From Lunularia cruciata (lineage: Eukaryota; Streptophyta; Marchantiopsida; Lunulariales; Lunulariaceae), in assembly GCA_948567375.1 (NCBI GenBank), contig OX419762.1, positions 36,871,034-36,935,033 on the forward strand: a DNA stretch of 64,000 bases, given 5' to 3'. The translations under genes and the position numbers were made by a program. Numbering within the stretch: position 1 is the first letter of the stretch; every line of letters begins with the position of its first letter. Of this stretch, positions 10,590 through 22,139 are shown in pieces. The notes beneath the pieces are model-generated. The model worked only from the letters and a program-made list of their open reading frames with translations, was not told the DNA's origin and made no database searches.

Positions 10590-11105
10590 ATATGTCAAGT
10601 AACAAGTTCCATCTAGGCTAATCTCTACAACATACATATGTTTTTTGAAATTAAGGCTAAAAATATCCAATAAAAAATATTATGTTGTCACAACTCTTGA
10701 TAAGGATTGACTTATATTATCTACAAATATTTTGATATTAAGATTATAATATTTACATAAGTTGGTATCTATAACATCCATGTTATTTTGAGTTTAAATA
10801 AGAGCTTAAATATATATTCACATCCAAATAATGAACAAAAAATTTCAAGGAACAAGTTCTACAAAATTATAAGCCATTATCTAAGAAATCAATAATAGAT
10901 ATTCCCAAATGATAAGTTTTGAGAATTGCATCTATAACATCCACATGATTTTGAGATAATACTAAAGTTAAATATGAGTTCACACCCAAGTAATCAATTC
11001 TCTTTTTCAAGTAACAAGTTTTATAGAATATAGTTTGGCATCTAAAAATCTAACAATTACATTTGTCCTCAAGTGATAAGTTCTAAGAATTGGCTTCATA
11101 TGAAA
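10590..11105. repeat. Degenerate tandem repeat, period about 163 bp
   Basis: Blocks recur at a constant spacing: 'tctataacatcca' at 10768 and 10931; 'tcaag(g/t)aacaagtt(c/t)ta' near 10846 and 11010, with an earlier weak copy near 10600; and 'cacatccaa(a)taat' versus 'cacacccaagtaat' near 10821 and 10983. About three diverged units are visible. Confidence 0.5.
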
Positions 11106-11307
11106 AAATCAATTATTTATTGTTTTGATAAACCACAAATCTAATACCCAAACCTCCACAAGAAACCATTCCGATTAAAGTGCAAGCAACGTCCCAAACA
11201 GTGGCAATTTCAATCATATCTTTTGTCACATGTCCAATCATGTTTGCATTTGAGGTTGTGTCTTGTCCCAATTTAAACTTAATTTGTCTAGACCTTTTAT
11301 CTATCTT

Positions 11308-11620
11308 TTAAGATGCACGAACCATGCATCGAAATGAGAGGGGGAAGTCCTGAAGATGCTCATAACCCGCAGCAACTGAAGATCATGAAATCCTAAACCA
11401 TCGAAATGAAACTGTCCAGTTCTCAAATTGAATAACGAAATAGTAGAAAAGAAAGGAATTCCTGGGAAAAGAGAAAAATAGAAGTGATCTTGATAAATAT
11501 ATTAATTCTAGCTGTAGTAAGATTATTGAGGCCGTCATGATCTAGGGTGGTAATAAGCTTTAAATGACCTAAAACGACATTTGTGGTTATTATCGAGGAA
11601 GAAGAAACTGAAAGATCACA
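11308..11620. repeat. Dispersed repeat R310, copy 1
   Basis: This matches 24739-25050 in the same orientation. Shared landmarks are 'agatgcac(g/a)aaccat', 'gagagggg(a)aagtcctaa', 'agtaagattattgaggcc' and 'gaggaagaagaaa'. It is a dispersed repeat of unknown type with no terminal repeats detected. Confidence 0.6.
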
Positions 11621-12918
11621 AATAAAAATCTAGGACATAATAAGAGAAAAGTGATGAAAATCAAAAACTTATATTACATCGTACTGGCAAACAGTAACTT
11701 CAAAAACAAATCATATTTGACAGAACTGTAAGTTTTCCGTTTATGTTAGTTTATGCGATGCAAGTCCAACGATTCTGTAAGTAGTCCTGATAATCATCAC
11801 TGTTATTGCACACCCATCGATCATTGATCGTTGTAAAACCAATCCTTTATTTCTCTAATGAATTGTGATGTTTGACACACCACATGTCCTGTATCTCACT
11901 TCTCTACCCACAAGACGTAAAAAGAGTAGCTTGACTGCCTGTCAATATACACACAGGCAAACATGAGAGTAGTTTTGGCATTAAATTTATACAAAAAATC
12001 AATTTGAAAATTGATTATCACGCCCGCTTTGCACAATTGAGACGGGGTTAACTGCCAAGAACAAACATTGACGAAACGATTATTTCTTGCTTTGAAAGAA
12101 TAGCTATATTAAGACTATACCAACAACCATAACCAATTACTCTCAATGCTCCCACCTGTAAACATGATCTATACCAACTTACAAAAAGTATATAATACGA
12201 AGAAGTATGGAAGAGTTGAATATTCGCTTAAAGTCCTTGATAGCTAGCCGAAGCTCAATTCATTTTCGTCAAGAATATGTTCACCCACATAAATCCCCAA
12301 AACGGTGCAACGTCCCACATTTCTGTAAATCTTAGACCACATGGGTTGCTTGAGAAACTGGAGCCTATAGGAGAGCTTTACCTCTGTGTATGTTGGAGTG
12401 AATCTTGGCACAGAAGTATTCCAGCGACTGTCTACCAGCCTCAAAGATCACCATTACTTGCGTCATATGTACCCAACCAAATTAGTGAGCATAGTCATCT
12501 CCACCAATATCAACAGACACGCAAACCAAGGAGAGCCCTCATACATATTTCATCCTTTTGTGAGATAACTGTGTATAACGACCCGGAAAGAGACCTATAT
12601 ATCAAAGGTATCCGATATAAAGATATAAAGATATCCGACATAAAGATCCGGTAATGACAGAGATCTACACCTTCTCTTTTATAGAATGTGCCTAGCCTCC
12701 TAGAGCTGTCATCTCCTCGCTATCTGAAAGCTAATACGGAATTTTAGGCTAAAGATATGCGTACTATACATCTAACCTTTCCACTTCAATTTTAAGAATA
12801 TTACTGTACTATGACAAAAATTGTCATCAAGGAAGAGCTTGCGTTTGCTTCACAATGTTAAAAATTAAGCTGAATTTAGGAAATAAAAGTGTTTATTGAC
12901 ACTTTTATTGACCAACAC

Positions 12919-13110
12919 CTATCTCAAAAGAGATGGGATGATGCACTTTTTACTCAATGCATAACATAAATCCAGAGGTATCTTAAACGTCATTTGGATT
13001 TGTTGATTAGCGCAGCTGTAACTTACATGATTTGAGGCATGAAGCTTAACAAGTGACAGTTGCCAAGCACTCCAAGCAGAACTATCATATCTACACAAAT
13101 ATAGGTCCAC
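12919..13110 (-). other. Possible short exon with GTAAGT donor
   Basis: The minus strand reads DLYLCRYDSSAWSAWQLSLV, then LHASNH, directly followed by GTAAGT, a consensus plant 5' splice site. No family is recognised and no partner exon was found. Weak evidence. Confidence 0.2.
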
Positions 13111-13130
13111 TAACCCGTCAATTTCATTGC

Positions 13131-14305
13131 GGAAATTGGAGATTGGCTAATGCTTTCTGGAATGCGTTTAACCAAACATTATAGCCATATAAAGTTTGTT
13201 ATACGCCCGGTTAATGAATCATTTGGGAAAGAAGAAGAAGAAAATGTAAAGAAGGAACCCATGTCACAGTGGGTACGTCATGTAAGAACAACTAAACATC
13301 TGCACTCTAATTGAATAAGGCTCCGCCCCGGATCTACATTGAGTTACATCTCAACCACCAACAACCTACATAGAGTCAGCTCATCTCAATAACGATTTTA
13401 GACATGATTCAGGTGTCTCAAGGACAACACTGCAACTTAGTCCCGGGTCACATTCTTTTACCAAATATGCAAAGAGGAAAATGAAATAGTACCTGGCTTG
13501 GTGCATGTACGGTAATCCTACCGAAGATCAAATTCTGGAAAGGTCACCGACATAGCCCCAAACATTGGATGGCTTGCATAGCTCGGTTGCTATCTGTAGA
13601 CATTTAGATGTTTTATCATGAGAGCATGCTCTGCATCAAACCGGGCTCCATGTTCATCTCCCATGACAAACTTAACATAACTACGGTGCTTGAGTCTTTC
13701 GTACTCGTTGTAGTCAAATTTCAAACTCTTATTCAAATCCGACAACGCTCCGTCATAGTCACCCATGATTCTCTTCAAAATGCCCCTCTCTTGCCAATGG
13801 TTCCCATCCTTTCTGTTGATCTCAATGGAACGGTTCAGATCCTCCAAAGCCCCGGCTTTGTTCCCAAGTTGCGCTCTTGCGAAAGCTCTGTGGCTGCGAG
13901 CAAAACATGAGAGACGACAAACCTCAGCCAGGTACACGTGGGATCCCTCTATGGCTCGATTTGCAGCGGGCTGAATGAATGTACATTACCTTAGACTGAC
14001 TGCTCTCAAAATAACCTGCCGATAATGAACGAATTTTAAATTATGGAGGTGAGAAAACGAATATGAGTTTAATTGTTTTGTTTCATTTCGTATTTCAATA
14101 AAAGATCAACGAGTTTCAGTCTTTTAGCATTTATGGGAACGTCGCCGTTAAGATGTTATCCAAAGTTAAGTTATGAATAACTTCGGTATTTCAATCTTAA
14201 TTTACTTTTTATTTGGTTTACAAATATTTGATTCTATATTTGCAAGTGCTCTACGGGCACTAAGCTCCGCCACACTCGACTTTTTCTCATAGTTTTCTTG
14301 ACCTA
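13131..14305. repeat. Segmental duplication, copy 2 (TPR locus)
   Basis: This is the partner of 655-1790, same orientation, about 12.5 kb away. It carries the intact version of the TPR exon. Confidence 0.8.
13590..13973 (-). CDS. TPR-repeat protein, terminal exon
   Basis: The minus strand encodes about 125 residues ending at a TAG (13590-13592). Two to three tetratricopeptide units are visible: AFARAQLGNKAGALEDLNRS, the unit GNHWQERGILKRIMGDYDGA with LSDLNKSL after it, and ERLKHRSYVKFVMGDEHGA. TPR arrays form helical scaffolds that bind other proteins. The frame is open upstream to about 13973, where 'ttcattcag' could be a 3' splice site, so this is probably the last exon of a longer gene. 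The rest was not found. A start at 13937 would need GTG, so I do not regard it as the true start. The copy at 1104-1440 is broken, and this one may be the surviving gene or a younger relic. Confidence 0.6.
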   Translation of the reverse strand, partial: QPAANRAIEGSHVYLAEVCRLSCFARSHRAFARAQLGNKAGALEDLNRSIEINRKDGNHWQERGILKRIMGDYDGALSDLNKSLKFDYNEYERLKHRSYVKFVMGDEHGARFDAEHALMIKHLNVYR

Positions 14306-14309
14306 ACTA

Positions 14310-16100
14310 TCATTTTAATGAAAAAAAGAAGAAGTCTTCAACTGTGACAAATATAATCTATTCCGAGACATATATTTTTAAAGTTCTCCTTATCGGTTTT
14401 CCTCTCCAAAACAATCACAATATAATGCACGCTCGACATGACCTAAACTTGCCAGCGGGTTGATTCCAGGGAAAACGGAAATACCACTGAATAACCCGCG
14501 AAACAACTGTTTCAACCTTTACGAAACCATAAAAACCCCAAGGAGGAATCAAATCAAGAGTTATCATGAGATTTGAAAAAATAGACATTTCTCATGGTCC
14601 CCGGATTCTTTTATATACGCGGTCTTTATAAGTCAAGACTTAATCTGCATGGAAAATAGTGTGAATCATCCTTGAAAAGGTGACAGTTATCTTTACCATC
14701 TTCAAGTCCCTATGTAAAGAATCGGACCTGAACTCTTCCCCAAGTTTCATGCGTTAATATTGTCTGTTTTTGTCAACTTGGCAATTGTCAGTCAATCGAT
14801 GTCTAAGGAAAGACTTCTGTTTATGCTGTATGCTCAATGAATAATCTATAAGGATGGTGTGTGTGATTGCTTTCTTGAGTTGCCGGTTCGTGTGTTAACA
14901 ATTGATAGAGATTGAGATAATTCTCCGTCTAGAAAGGACTACTCTAAGACTACAACGTACGAGATGAAAATTAGTCTCCATTTTCATACTAAATTTATTT
15001 ATCATTCTCATCGACGAAATTGATATTAATTCAATGATAGAAAACAAGTAACAAAGGTTTTCTAAGAAACTCAGTGAAATTAGATCCAGAACCGGCAAAA
15101 GGCCAGGTTTTGTAGACCATATATTCTGAGTTATGGTAAGGATAACGTGCACACAATATATGTGATATCTCTTTCCATTATGAATGGTGATTTTCGTGAT
15201 TTCCCATGCAACAACCAGTAAATACTGGAGTATTTATTAGCAACTCCAGTATTTTGGAAGTTTATCTTAGAGCTCATCATGTGAGCTCTCATATAACTTG
15301 GATTTTGGGAGTTGTCCCTTTTGCTTTTGATGGTAGAGAAATATATTTCTAACAAGTGTAATTACAGAATAAACATTTGAATAAGTATTCATCAAAGATC
15401 ATCAATAATATCGAAAGAGTAGTGAAAAATTAGAACTTACGAAAATTAATTAAATTAAGATTTCAGATCGTGACTTTTGTCAAAGTCACTTTGAAATATA
15501 TTTCTAAATATGATGAATATGTCCAAGAGGAAAAGAAATGATACGCGTTTAACGGATTCACTCAACATCTGATGATAAAGAACCAAACTAAAAGGTTGAT
15601 GGTAAAAAACCATAAAGAAAAGAACAAACCTTAACCAGACAGTCGAGGTAGACGGAACACGTATGCGGAGAGATGGACTTTCACGGTATGGTTTTTCAGA
15701 AATAGTTTTGACAGATATCGGAGGGATGAATAATAAACTTTATAATTATTTATAGTGAACTATGTAACGAGATGTGATGTTAATAAATTGTGGCACCGGA
15801 TATGCCCTCCAATTTGCAGTCATTTATAAAAATCAGGTGGAATGTTAGTGATGTTTAGGAATGGCCTACTGAAATAAATGATTGTTAGAAGAAGTGGTTT
15901 ATTGAGAGGGTGACCAAGTGGTTTGGTGGGTGTGTTTTGGAATGAGATATATGAAATTTGTTAGCGGATCCAAAATTCCGCTCTCAACTATTCAAATTCT
16001 CAACTCAAATTCACCATCCCGGGTGCAAGTGCTCCTTATATCAGTCAACTAAACAGTGGTTTTGTAGTTTCACATTGGTGTGTTGGTTCATTTCCATAGA
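14310..16100. other. No gene recognised; one hairpin
   Basis: AT-rich DNA without a credible ORF. A perfect 12-bp inverted repeat with an 11-bp loop sits at 15220-15254 (arms aaatactggagt and actccagtattt). Confidence 0.5.
15220..15254. repeat. Perfect hairpin, 12-bp arms
   Basis: The arms AAATACTGGAGT (15220-15231) and ACTCCAGTATTT (15243-15254) are exact reverse complements around an 11-base loop. No U-tract or gene context points to a role. Confidence 0.8.
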
Positions 16101-16109
16101 TTATAGTGG

Positions 16110-17600
16110 CAAATGATAGCACAAGTTATGGGAAAATATCTATGCCGCCTTATGGCAACCAAGAAATTGATTAAGGGTCGAGAGATTTTACTCCAAAAGG
16201 ACGGTGATAATTTAGCAATGGGAGATCAAGTACCTTGTTGTAGTGCAGGAGGCTTGCTCTTGGATGAAGATCCAAGATCTATAGACTCCCATTTGAATTT
16301 GCAACCCGAACAATCATTAGGGAAATTTGGAGGAGGATGGCTTATTTTGTGCTTTGCAAAGCAAAAGAGGATGAAAGGTTCCGCATGACGACGCACCATT
16401 ATGGCCAAATACTGGATATTTAGAGGACCCCAAGCATTTTGCATAGATTCATGGTGGGAATTGCAAAAAGCCTATTTAGAAATCCACTGCTTTTAGTTTC
16501 ATGGCAACAATTTTGATACAAGAGGGCAAGGATTTCCTATTGCTATGACAGGTGATAGGCTTTATAAGAATGGTTGTGGTACATGAAACAATAAAAAAAA
16601 ACTCAAGAGTTGAAGAACAAGGCTATTAGAGAAGGTGTCACAGAGAAGGAATATGGCAAAGTGTGTAGAACTAAAGAAGATAAAATGAATGGAATGTGCC
16701 CACATTTTGCTAGAATGGAAGCCATGTTTGGGAACAAAACAAACATTAGTCCATTTGCTATGGTAAGTTTGGAAGATTTAAATCCCAATTCGAGCAAGGT
16801 TTGCTTGGAGGAGGTCCACGGGGGTGTAGAGGAGTGCTCTCAATTCCCATCTCCCCCAAATGTGGTGCTCCCAAACACATCTTCCAATTTGTCCCAAACA
16901 CCCAAGGGATGGAAAATATACCTAGTATTGACATGGATAATTGAATCCAATTGCCTAAGGAGGAATCACCATTTGTTGCACCGATAGAGGACTCACATTT
17001 TGTTACACCACCTCCACTAACTTCTATAGGGGATGGGTCCAAGTGCACTTTCCTTGACCAAGAAGGAGAACATGACCCAAAGGGGAGAAAAGGTGGAATA
17101 TCATCAAGTAAGGTATCTCGGATGTCACCTAGTATGTCATTGTCTCATGATTTAGCAAAAATCACCATGTTGAACACTAAAGAAGAGGTTATGAATCAAA
17201 GAATCAAAGAAGAGGTTATGACTAGTTGAACTAGAAGCCACAAACATGAGGAAAAGAGAGAAAACATTGATGAAAATTAGAGACATAAAAGCTAAAAGTT
17301 GAAATTAAGAGAAGAAACTAAGTGTAGATAAAAGGAAAGTTGGGTGCAGGCAAACATAGGTTCAAGGAGAAGAGTTTAGAGTCAAAGAACACTCATGAAA
17401 TCAAAATGAGTCTCCTCTGGGCAGGAAAATCTCTTGAGAAAATAAGCCAGTATTTCAAAGTGCTAACTCAATTTCTGCATGAAATTGAACATTTTTCCTC
17501 TTCAAAAGAAAACAATACTTCTACAAATTCATCATACTTTAGTAATAGCAAATATCATGCCACAATGTAACCTGAGTATGTTTAAATTAAAGATGAGTTT
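16110..17600. other. Degenerate sequence, no assignable gene
   Basis: Overlapping ORFs of 60-125 codons occur on both strands, but none has a domain I recognise and all are closed by nearby stops. The stretch may be an old transposon relic. Confidence 0.4.
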
Positions 17601-17639
17601 TAATAAATTGATTTTAAGACTCTGTATTTTGGAATGACT

Positions 17640-18010
17640 ATGGAGTTAAATGGCACTTGTTGGTGCTCATTAGCACTAGCTACCACTCATTGAAGCTTGT
17701 TAGTGCTCATTGGTGCTTGTTGTCAATGCCTCGTGCTGCCCCCAAGTTGCACCAATAGTGAGTGGCACCAAGTGGGTAAAAGGCAACAAAGATGGCACCT
17801 ATTGTTATGGCATGATGTACATGGGCGCTATGTGATGCAGATCAATGATGACTCATAGGCACCTAGTGCCACAAGATGCTGCTTAGTGCCATTGAGTGAC
17901 ACAAGCTGAATACTATGTTTAGGATGTGTAGCCTATTTGATTAAGGATGACGTGCAATGGCGCCCATTGTTGTGGGTGGCACTCATAGGTGCCAAGTGAT
18001 ACCTGATTAA
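17640..18010. repeat. Minisatellite-like TGGTGCC/GGCACC block 1
   Basis: Short motifs such as ggtgct, ggcacc, tagtgcca and cattggtgc recur every 10-25 bp on both strands with no fixed period. The same motif vocabulary forms blocks at 20560-20880 and 21700-22130. Confidence 0.55.
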
Positions 18011-18299
18011 ACATAGTTTGGTGTGAGGCACAAGTGACACATAACACATGAAAGTAGAGATGAGATTTTGACAAGGAGATTTAGGGAATTGGTGATAAAA
18101 AGTATGAGAGAGAATATGATGCACAAATGTACATGAGATGTGTATAAATGCGGAGCCACTCAAGCATGTAACTATGCTAAAGGAGAAGGAGGTGAAGAAT
18201 AAGAGGGAGATGAAACATGGTGTCAAAGTGCTGCTATTGCATCCTCAAGTCTTTGCCATTATACATGATGTTGAATACTAAATGGACTCAATGACCACC

Positions 18300-20330
18300 A
18301 AAGAGTCCACTCTCTCTTATCCAAGTGTTGATACCTGATATTGGTTACAAGAATGGAATATGAGTCACTACTATAAGAACTTGATTTACCTTATGTCCTC
18401 TTTTGCCCAAATAACAGCAGGCCCATCATCATGGACAAATCTATCCACTTATCAAAGGACCAAATGACCAAGTGTATGATGTTCTCTCTACCCTATAGGA
18501 CAAAATTGGGTAGGATGGATAGTACCATGTGGATGGTTCATATAATAAGAGAGTGAAAAAACTGTTTAGATTCAAAAGATCACAAAGAGGTAAACCTAAT
18601 GAAGTGAGATGCTCATATGATCTAACTCTTAGTCTTTTGAACTCATCATCTCACTAGACATCTGAAGAAAAAAAATGCCATGAGGTAAGACCAGGTGTGA
18701 ACTCCCTCCGAGAGTTCCAACCACTACCACATGCTCTGTAGCAACTACTCCACTCCATCCGGAGTAAGATCTATCCACAAGATAACCTCAAAGCATAGCA
18801 AACAGAACAAGATGAAATGGCGAACACTAGGATGTGCAACCTATCCTACAGGCCTTGATTATGTGTGAGGGTATCAACCATGTCTAGTTTTCCACGTCTC
18901 CCATGCATGGAAAATTGGTGCTACCACAAACCCAATATGATGCCAAATAAGTAACATCCACAAAAATAATCTTCTTCTACATGAAGCTTGGGAAGAGAAT
19001 ATGTAGAATTCTCTCTTAATAGACAAAGCTTGAGTCCATTGAGTCTCCAGACTATGAGGTAAGGCAAAAGTCTAGGTCTCTTGAGTCACAACCGTGCAAG
19101 GTAACATATGGTTGGTATCTATCACAATGGTGGCATCAGTTTGGGTCTGCATCTCACTATGGGTATGGGTCTAGCAAGCAATAATACATAGTCTTGGTCC
19201 AAGATAAGCCACACAAGCCCTAGCCTAAGCTAGACTACTCTCACTCTCCTCTACCTAAACATGTGCATTCTTGTACCTCTTCATAGCAAATGCTAACTCT
19301 CTTGCCTAATTCTATAACTGGGCCGTATAACCCTCAACCATGGTAGCGGCACCTAGGATGTCCAAGTCCAAGTCAACTAATCTCTACTCTCTCTCCATCT
19401 CATAAGTAATAAAGTTCAGATGCCTCTACTCCTTTGCAGCAATAGTATCCTCTCTCTCACAAAGGAGTCTCTCTCTCTACTAACAATCTACCATGCTCCT
19501 CAAAGCTCTCCAATCTACTCTTGCGCTCAAGCACTAATCTCTCTTGCTTCTCTATAGTTTGCAATGTATGTAAAGAAACCATCATTGACTACATACTCAT
19601 CCATTGAGTAAAACTCACTTTTGAATCAAGTAAATAGAAAAGTTCACTAATTAAGGTATGTTAAATTAACTCATTTATTAAATCTGGTAATGGTATATAC
19701 AATAGAACTTTGTATATTTTCAAATATAAAAAAATATGCCAAAACTCAAATCTTATCAATCACTCACTGTCCTCATCTTCTTCCTCATCCTCCCCATCAT
19801 CAGCACCGGTATCCTTGTCCTCACTCTTTGCATCCTCATGATCATCATCCTCGTCATCATGTATAATCTCCTCCTCTTCATCACTCAAGTTCATCGCTTC
19901 CTTCTTAAGAATGAAACCTCTGTCCACAAAGAGGTGAGTGAGTATCTGCCCAAGGAAGTTGACTCTGAACTTGCACCCCATGGGTCTCCGCAATTGGCTT
20001 TGCAAACTCCCCACCTCAACAATGATAGGTTGAAATGATAACTCCCTCCAATCATAATCCTCCACACCAAATTTCCTCAACTTTGTCTTGGTGTTGAGAA
20101 CCAAATGCCCATGCACAATCTTGAGCCTAATAGTTGGTGCCACAAGTGCACCCATCAATTATAGAAGCCTTGAAAGCAAGATACACACATTGCCTTGCCA
20201 AATAGCTCTTTGCAACCCTATCTCTTTGTGGAAACCAATCTAAAACAGTTGTGTAAGGAATAGTCTTCCTCCTTGGTGTCTTCTCCCTTGGCATTGCAAG
20301 TGTATCTATAACTATATCCACTATCAATTG
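18300..20330 (-). pseudogene. Decayed ORF: conserved N-part, acidic tract, coiled coil
   Basis: Reading the minus strand from 20330, a basic segment MPREKTPRRKTIPYTTVLDW leads to SYLARQCVYLAFKASIIDG. A frameshift near 20150 joins to a frame with RLKIVHGHLVLNTKTKLRKF and FRVNFLGQILTHLFVDRGF, then an almost purely acidic tail (DEEEEIIHDDEDDD and onward to 19760). Further on (about 19560-19200) fragments rich in E, K and R with heptad-like spacing suggest a coiled coil, broken by stops. This is a multi-domain plant protein of repeat-associated type that I cannot name. Confidence 0.4.
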
Positions 20331-20559
20331 AAATTATCTCCCCTTGATCAAACCTGTACAAGAATTCTTGTCCCAAGAACTCACAAACTCAATACATGGA
20401 AGAACTTGTAAAAACCACCAACCAAAAAATCTTAAACCTCAACAAAGATGTTGGTCACCGCTTGGCAATGACCCCGTACAAGAGAAAGAAGATAGATGCC
20501 ATGGGATGCCACTTTGGGATAGGGAAATCAAGGGAGATTGCCGTGAGATGATGCCTACC

Positions 20560-20880
20560 AGCATTGGCAGATAGGTGTTGTCGTACCAAGCGCAGGGTGG
20601 GACAATGTGAGGTGTGTTGCAATGTCCAATCATGGGAGTGGGCACTCATTGTTGCTATTGTGTAGGCACAATAGTGTTGGGTGCCGCTGTAGGATAAGAA
20701 AATGTTAAAAACAAAGGAGTTGACATTGGGTGACACTCATTGGTTTTGTGAGACAAAGAAGGGGTTTAACAAGTTGACACTTGGTGATATAAGGAGGCGT
20801 GGAGTACATGAGGAGGTACTATAAGACAAACCGTATTGGCACCGGGTGACACTTGTAGGCACTAAATATTGACACTCTAA
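20560..20880. repeat. Minisatellite-like TGGTGCC/GGCACC block 2
   Basis: Repeated gggtgacac, ggcac and cattggt motifs, as in the block at 17640-18010. No fixed period. Confidence 0.45.
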
Positions 20881-20889
20881 AAGTGAAAG

Positions 20890-21690
20890 AAAGACAGAAA
20901 TGGAGATGAACTTTTGAAAACTAGAGAAAAAATGGAGAAACAAACTGAGGAAAGAAAGAAAATACCTCTAGATGTGGGTAATATAGGCCAATTACATTGA
21001 GATTGACCTCCTTGATTCCACCTATAGTTGTTCAAATTTGATGTTTATCCATCCAACACCATTTGATGAAGTTTATTGGGTGTTGAATGGTGTGGAATCC
21101 AATAAGCCAATCTCCTTCTTGAGTATTCTTCATGTCCTCACCGTCTACAATCTTCTTGTAACCCCAAATTTCTGCCATGGAGAATATAGGAAATGCAAGA
21201 ACTCAAATGAGAGAATTTGATTGATAGAATTCTTGGGCTCCTTGCTCCTTGCTCTCCTCTCACCTTTCACTTCTATTCAAAAACTACTACTTTTGCTCTC
21301 ATGAAAAAACTCTCAAACCCTCATTTAAACCCTTCTGCTCAATTTCAACTCTTGGTCCCAAAACAAAAACCATGAAATCTTGTCTCAAAATACAAATCTC
21401 TCTCACCACTCTTGAACCTCCTTGTTCTGCCTAGAAACTCAAACAACACTCAAAATCAATGGGTACATCCTTTTGAAACAAAAAATTGCAAACTCTTTTA
21501 AAAAACACCCTCCTCTTTCAAAAACCACTAAGCTGAAGTGCTCATGAAAACTTCCCAAAATGCTCAATTCAAGAAATGTGAAAGGTATTTGCAAGGGGAG
21601 GGTTTATATAGCCTCCACATGACAAAAAAATGATATAAATTGCACTCAATAAATTTTTATTTTAGGAGAAAGAACCCAAATACAACAAAA
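20890..21690. other. No gene recognised
   Basis: Purine-rich then pyrimidine-rich DNA with CTC/TTC runs (21230-21440). The plus-strand ORFs here have low-complexity Leu/Ser composition and are not believed. Confidence 0.5.
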
Positions 21691-21699
21691 AAAATTAAA

Positions 21700-22130
21700 A
21701 GTCATGAGTAGCAACCAATGGCAACGTGCGGCACACCATGTTACCAACCACGACACCAAATCGTTACATAAGATGAGCACCTTTGAGCACCCTTGAGTGC
21801 CATCACACGGTGATATGTTGAGTACCATTGAGCATCGAGAGGTGAAATCCGAATGTAAACATTATGGCGGGTGGCTCCCAACACCCGTTGGCATCTCTGG
21901 GTAAGTGCGGCTTCTACGGGCAAGCATTGGCTGGCATCACCCTTACTAAAGCACACTAAGTGTCCCTTAGTGCCATCTAGCCACTTTTCTAGAGCACATT
22001 GGGTGTCAATTAGCACCATCCAATGACTTTGAGTGCTTTTGGGTGTCAACCAACACCATCCAACAACTTCAAGTTTATACTATGCATCACCAAGCACCAC
22101 CAACTGTCATTGGGCATTGCCACGTACATT
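21700..22130. repeat. Minisatellite-like TGGTGCC/GGCACC block 3
   Basis: This is the clearest block. Units of the type 'tt(g/a)ggtgtcaa(t/c)(t/c)a(g/a)caccatcca' recur at about 21987, 22010 and 22045, embedded in weaker gagtgcca/gagcacc motifs. Blocks 1-3 share motif vocabulary but not length. Confidence 0.55.
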
Positions 22131-22139
22131 CTTGAATTC

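Larger units (their letters stand above)
9510..12240. other. AT-rich intergenic DNA, no gene seen
   Basis: No reading frame of note and no conserved RNA was recognised. The stretch contains a degenerate tandem repeat (10590-11105) and one copy of a dispersed 310-bp repeat (11308-11620). Confidence 0.6.

Noticed and set aside
14895..15355. Two minus-strand ORFs in AT-rich DNA
   Set aside because: Low-complexity Ile/Ser/Leu composition, no motif, no second copy.
19736..20038. Plus-strand ORF with a very hydrophobic, membrane-like N-terminus
   Set aside because: It is the antisense shadow of the acidic D/E tract on the minus strand: GAT/GAA codons read in reverse give Leu, Ile and Phe.
17640..22130. 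CRISPR-like array
   Set aside because: No constant repeat, no unique spacers of even length, both orientations mixed, and a plant nuclear context.
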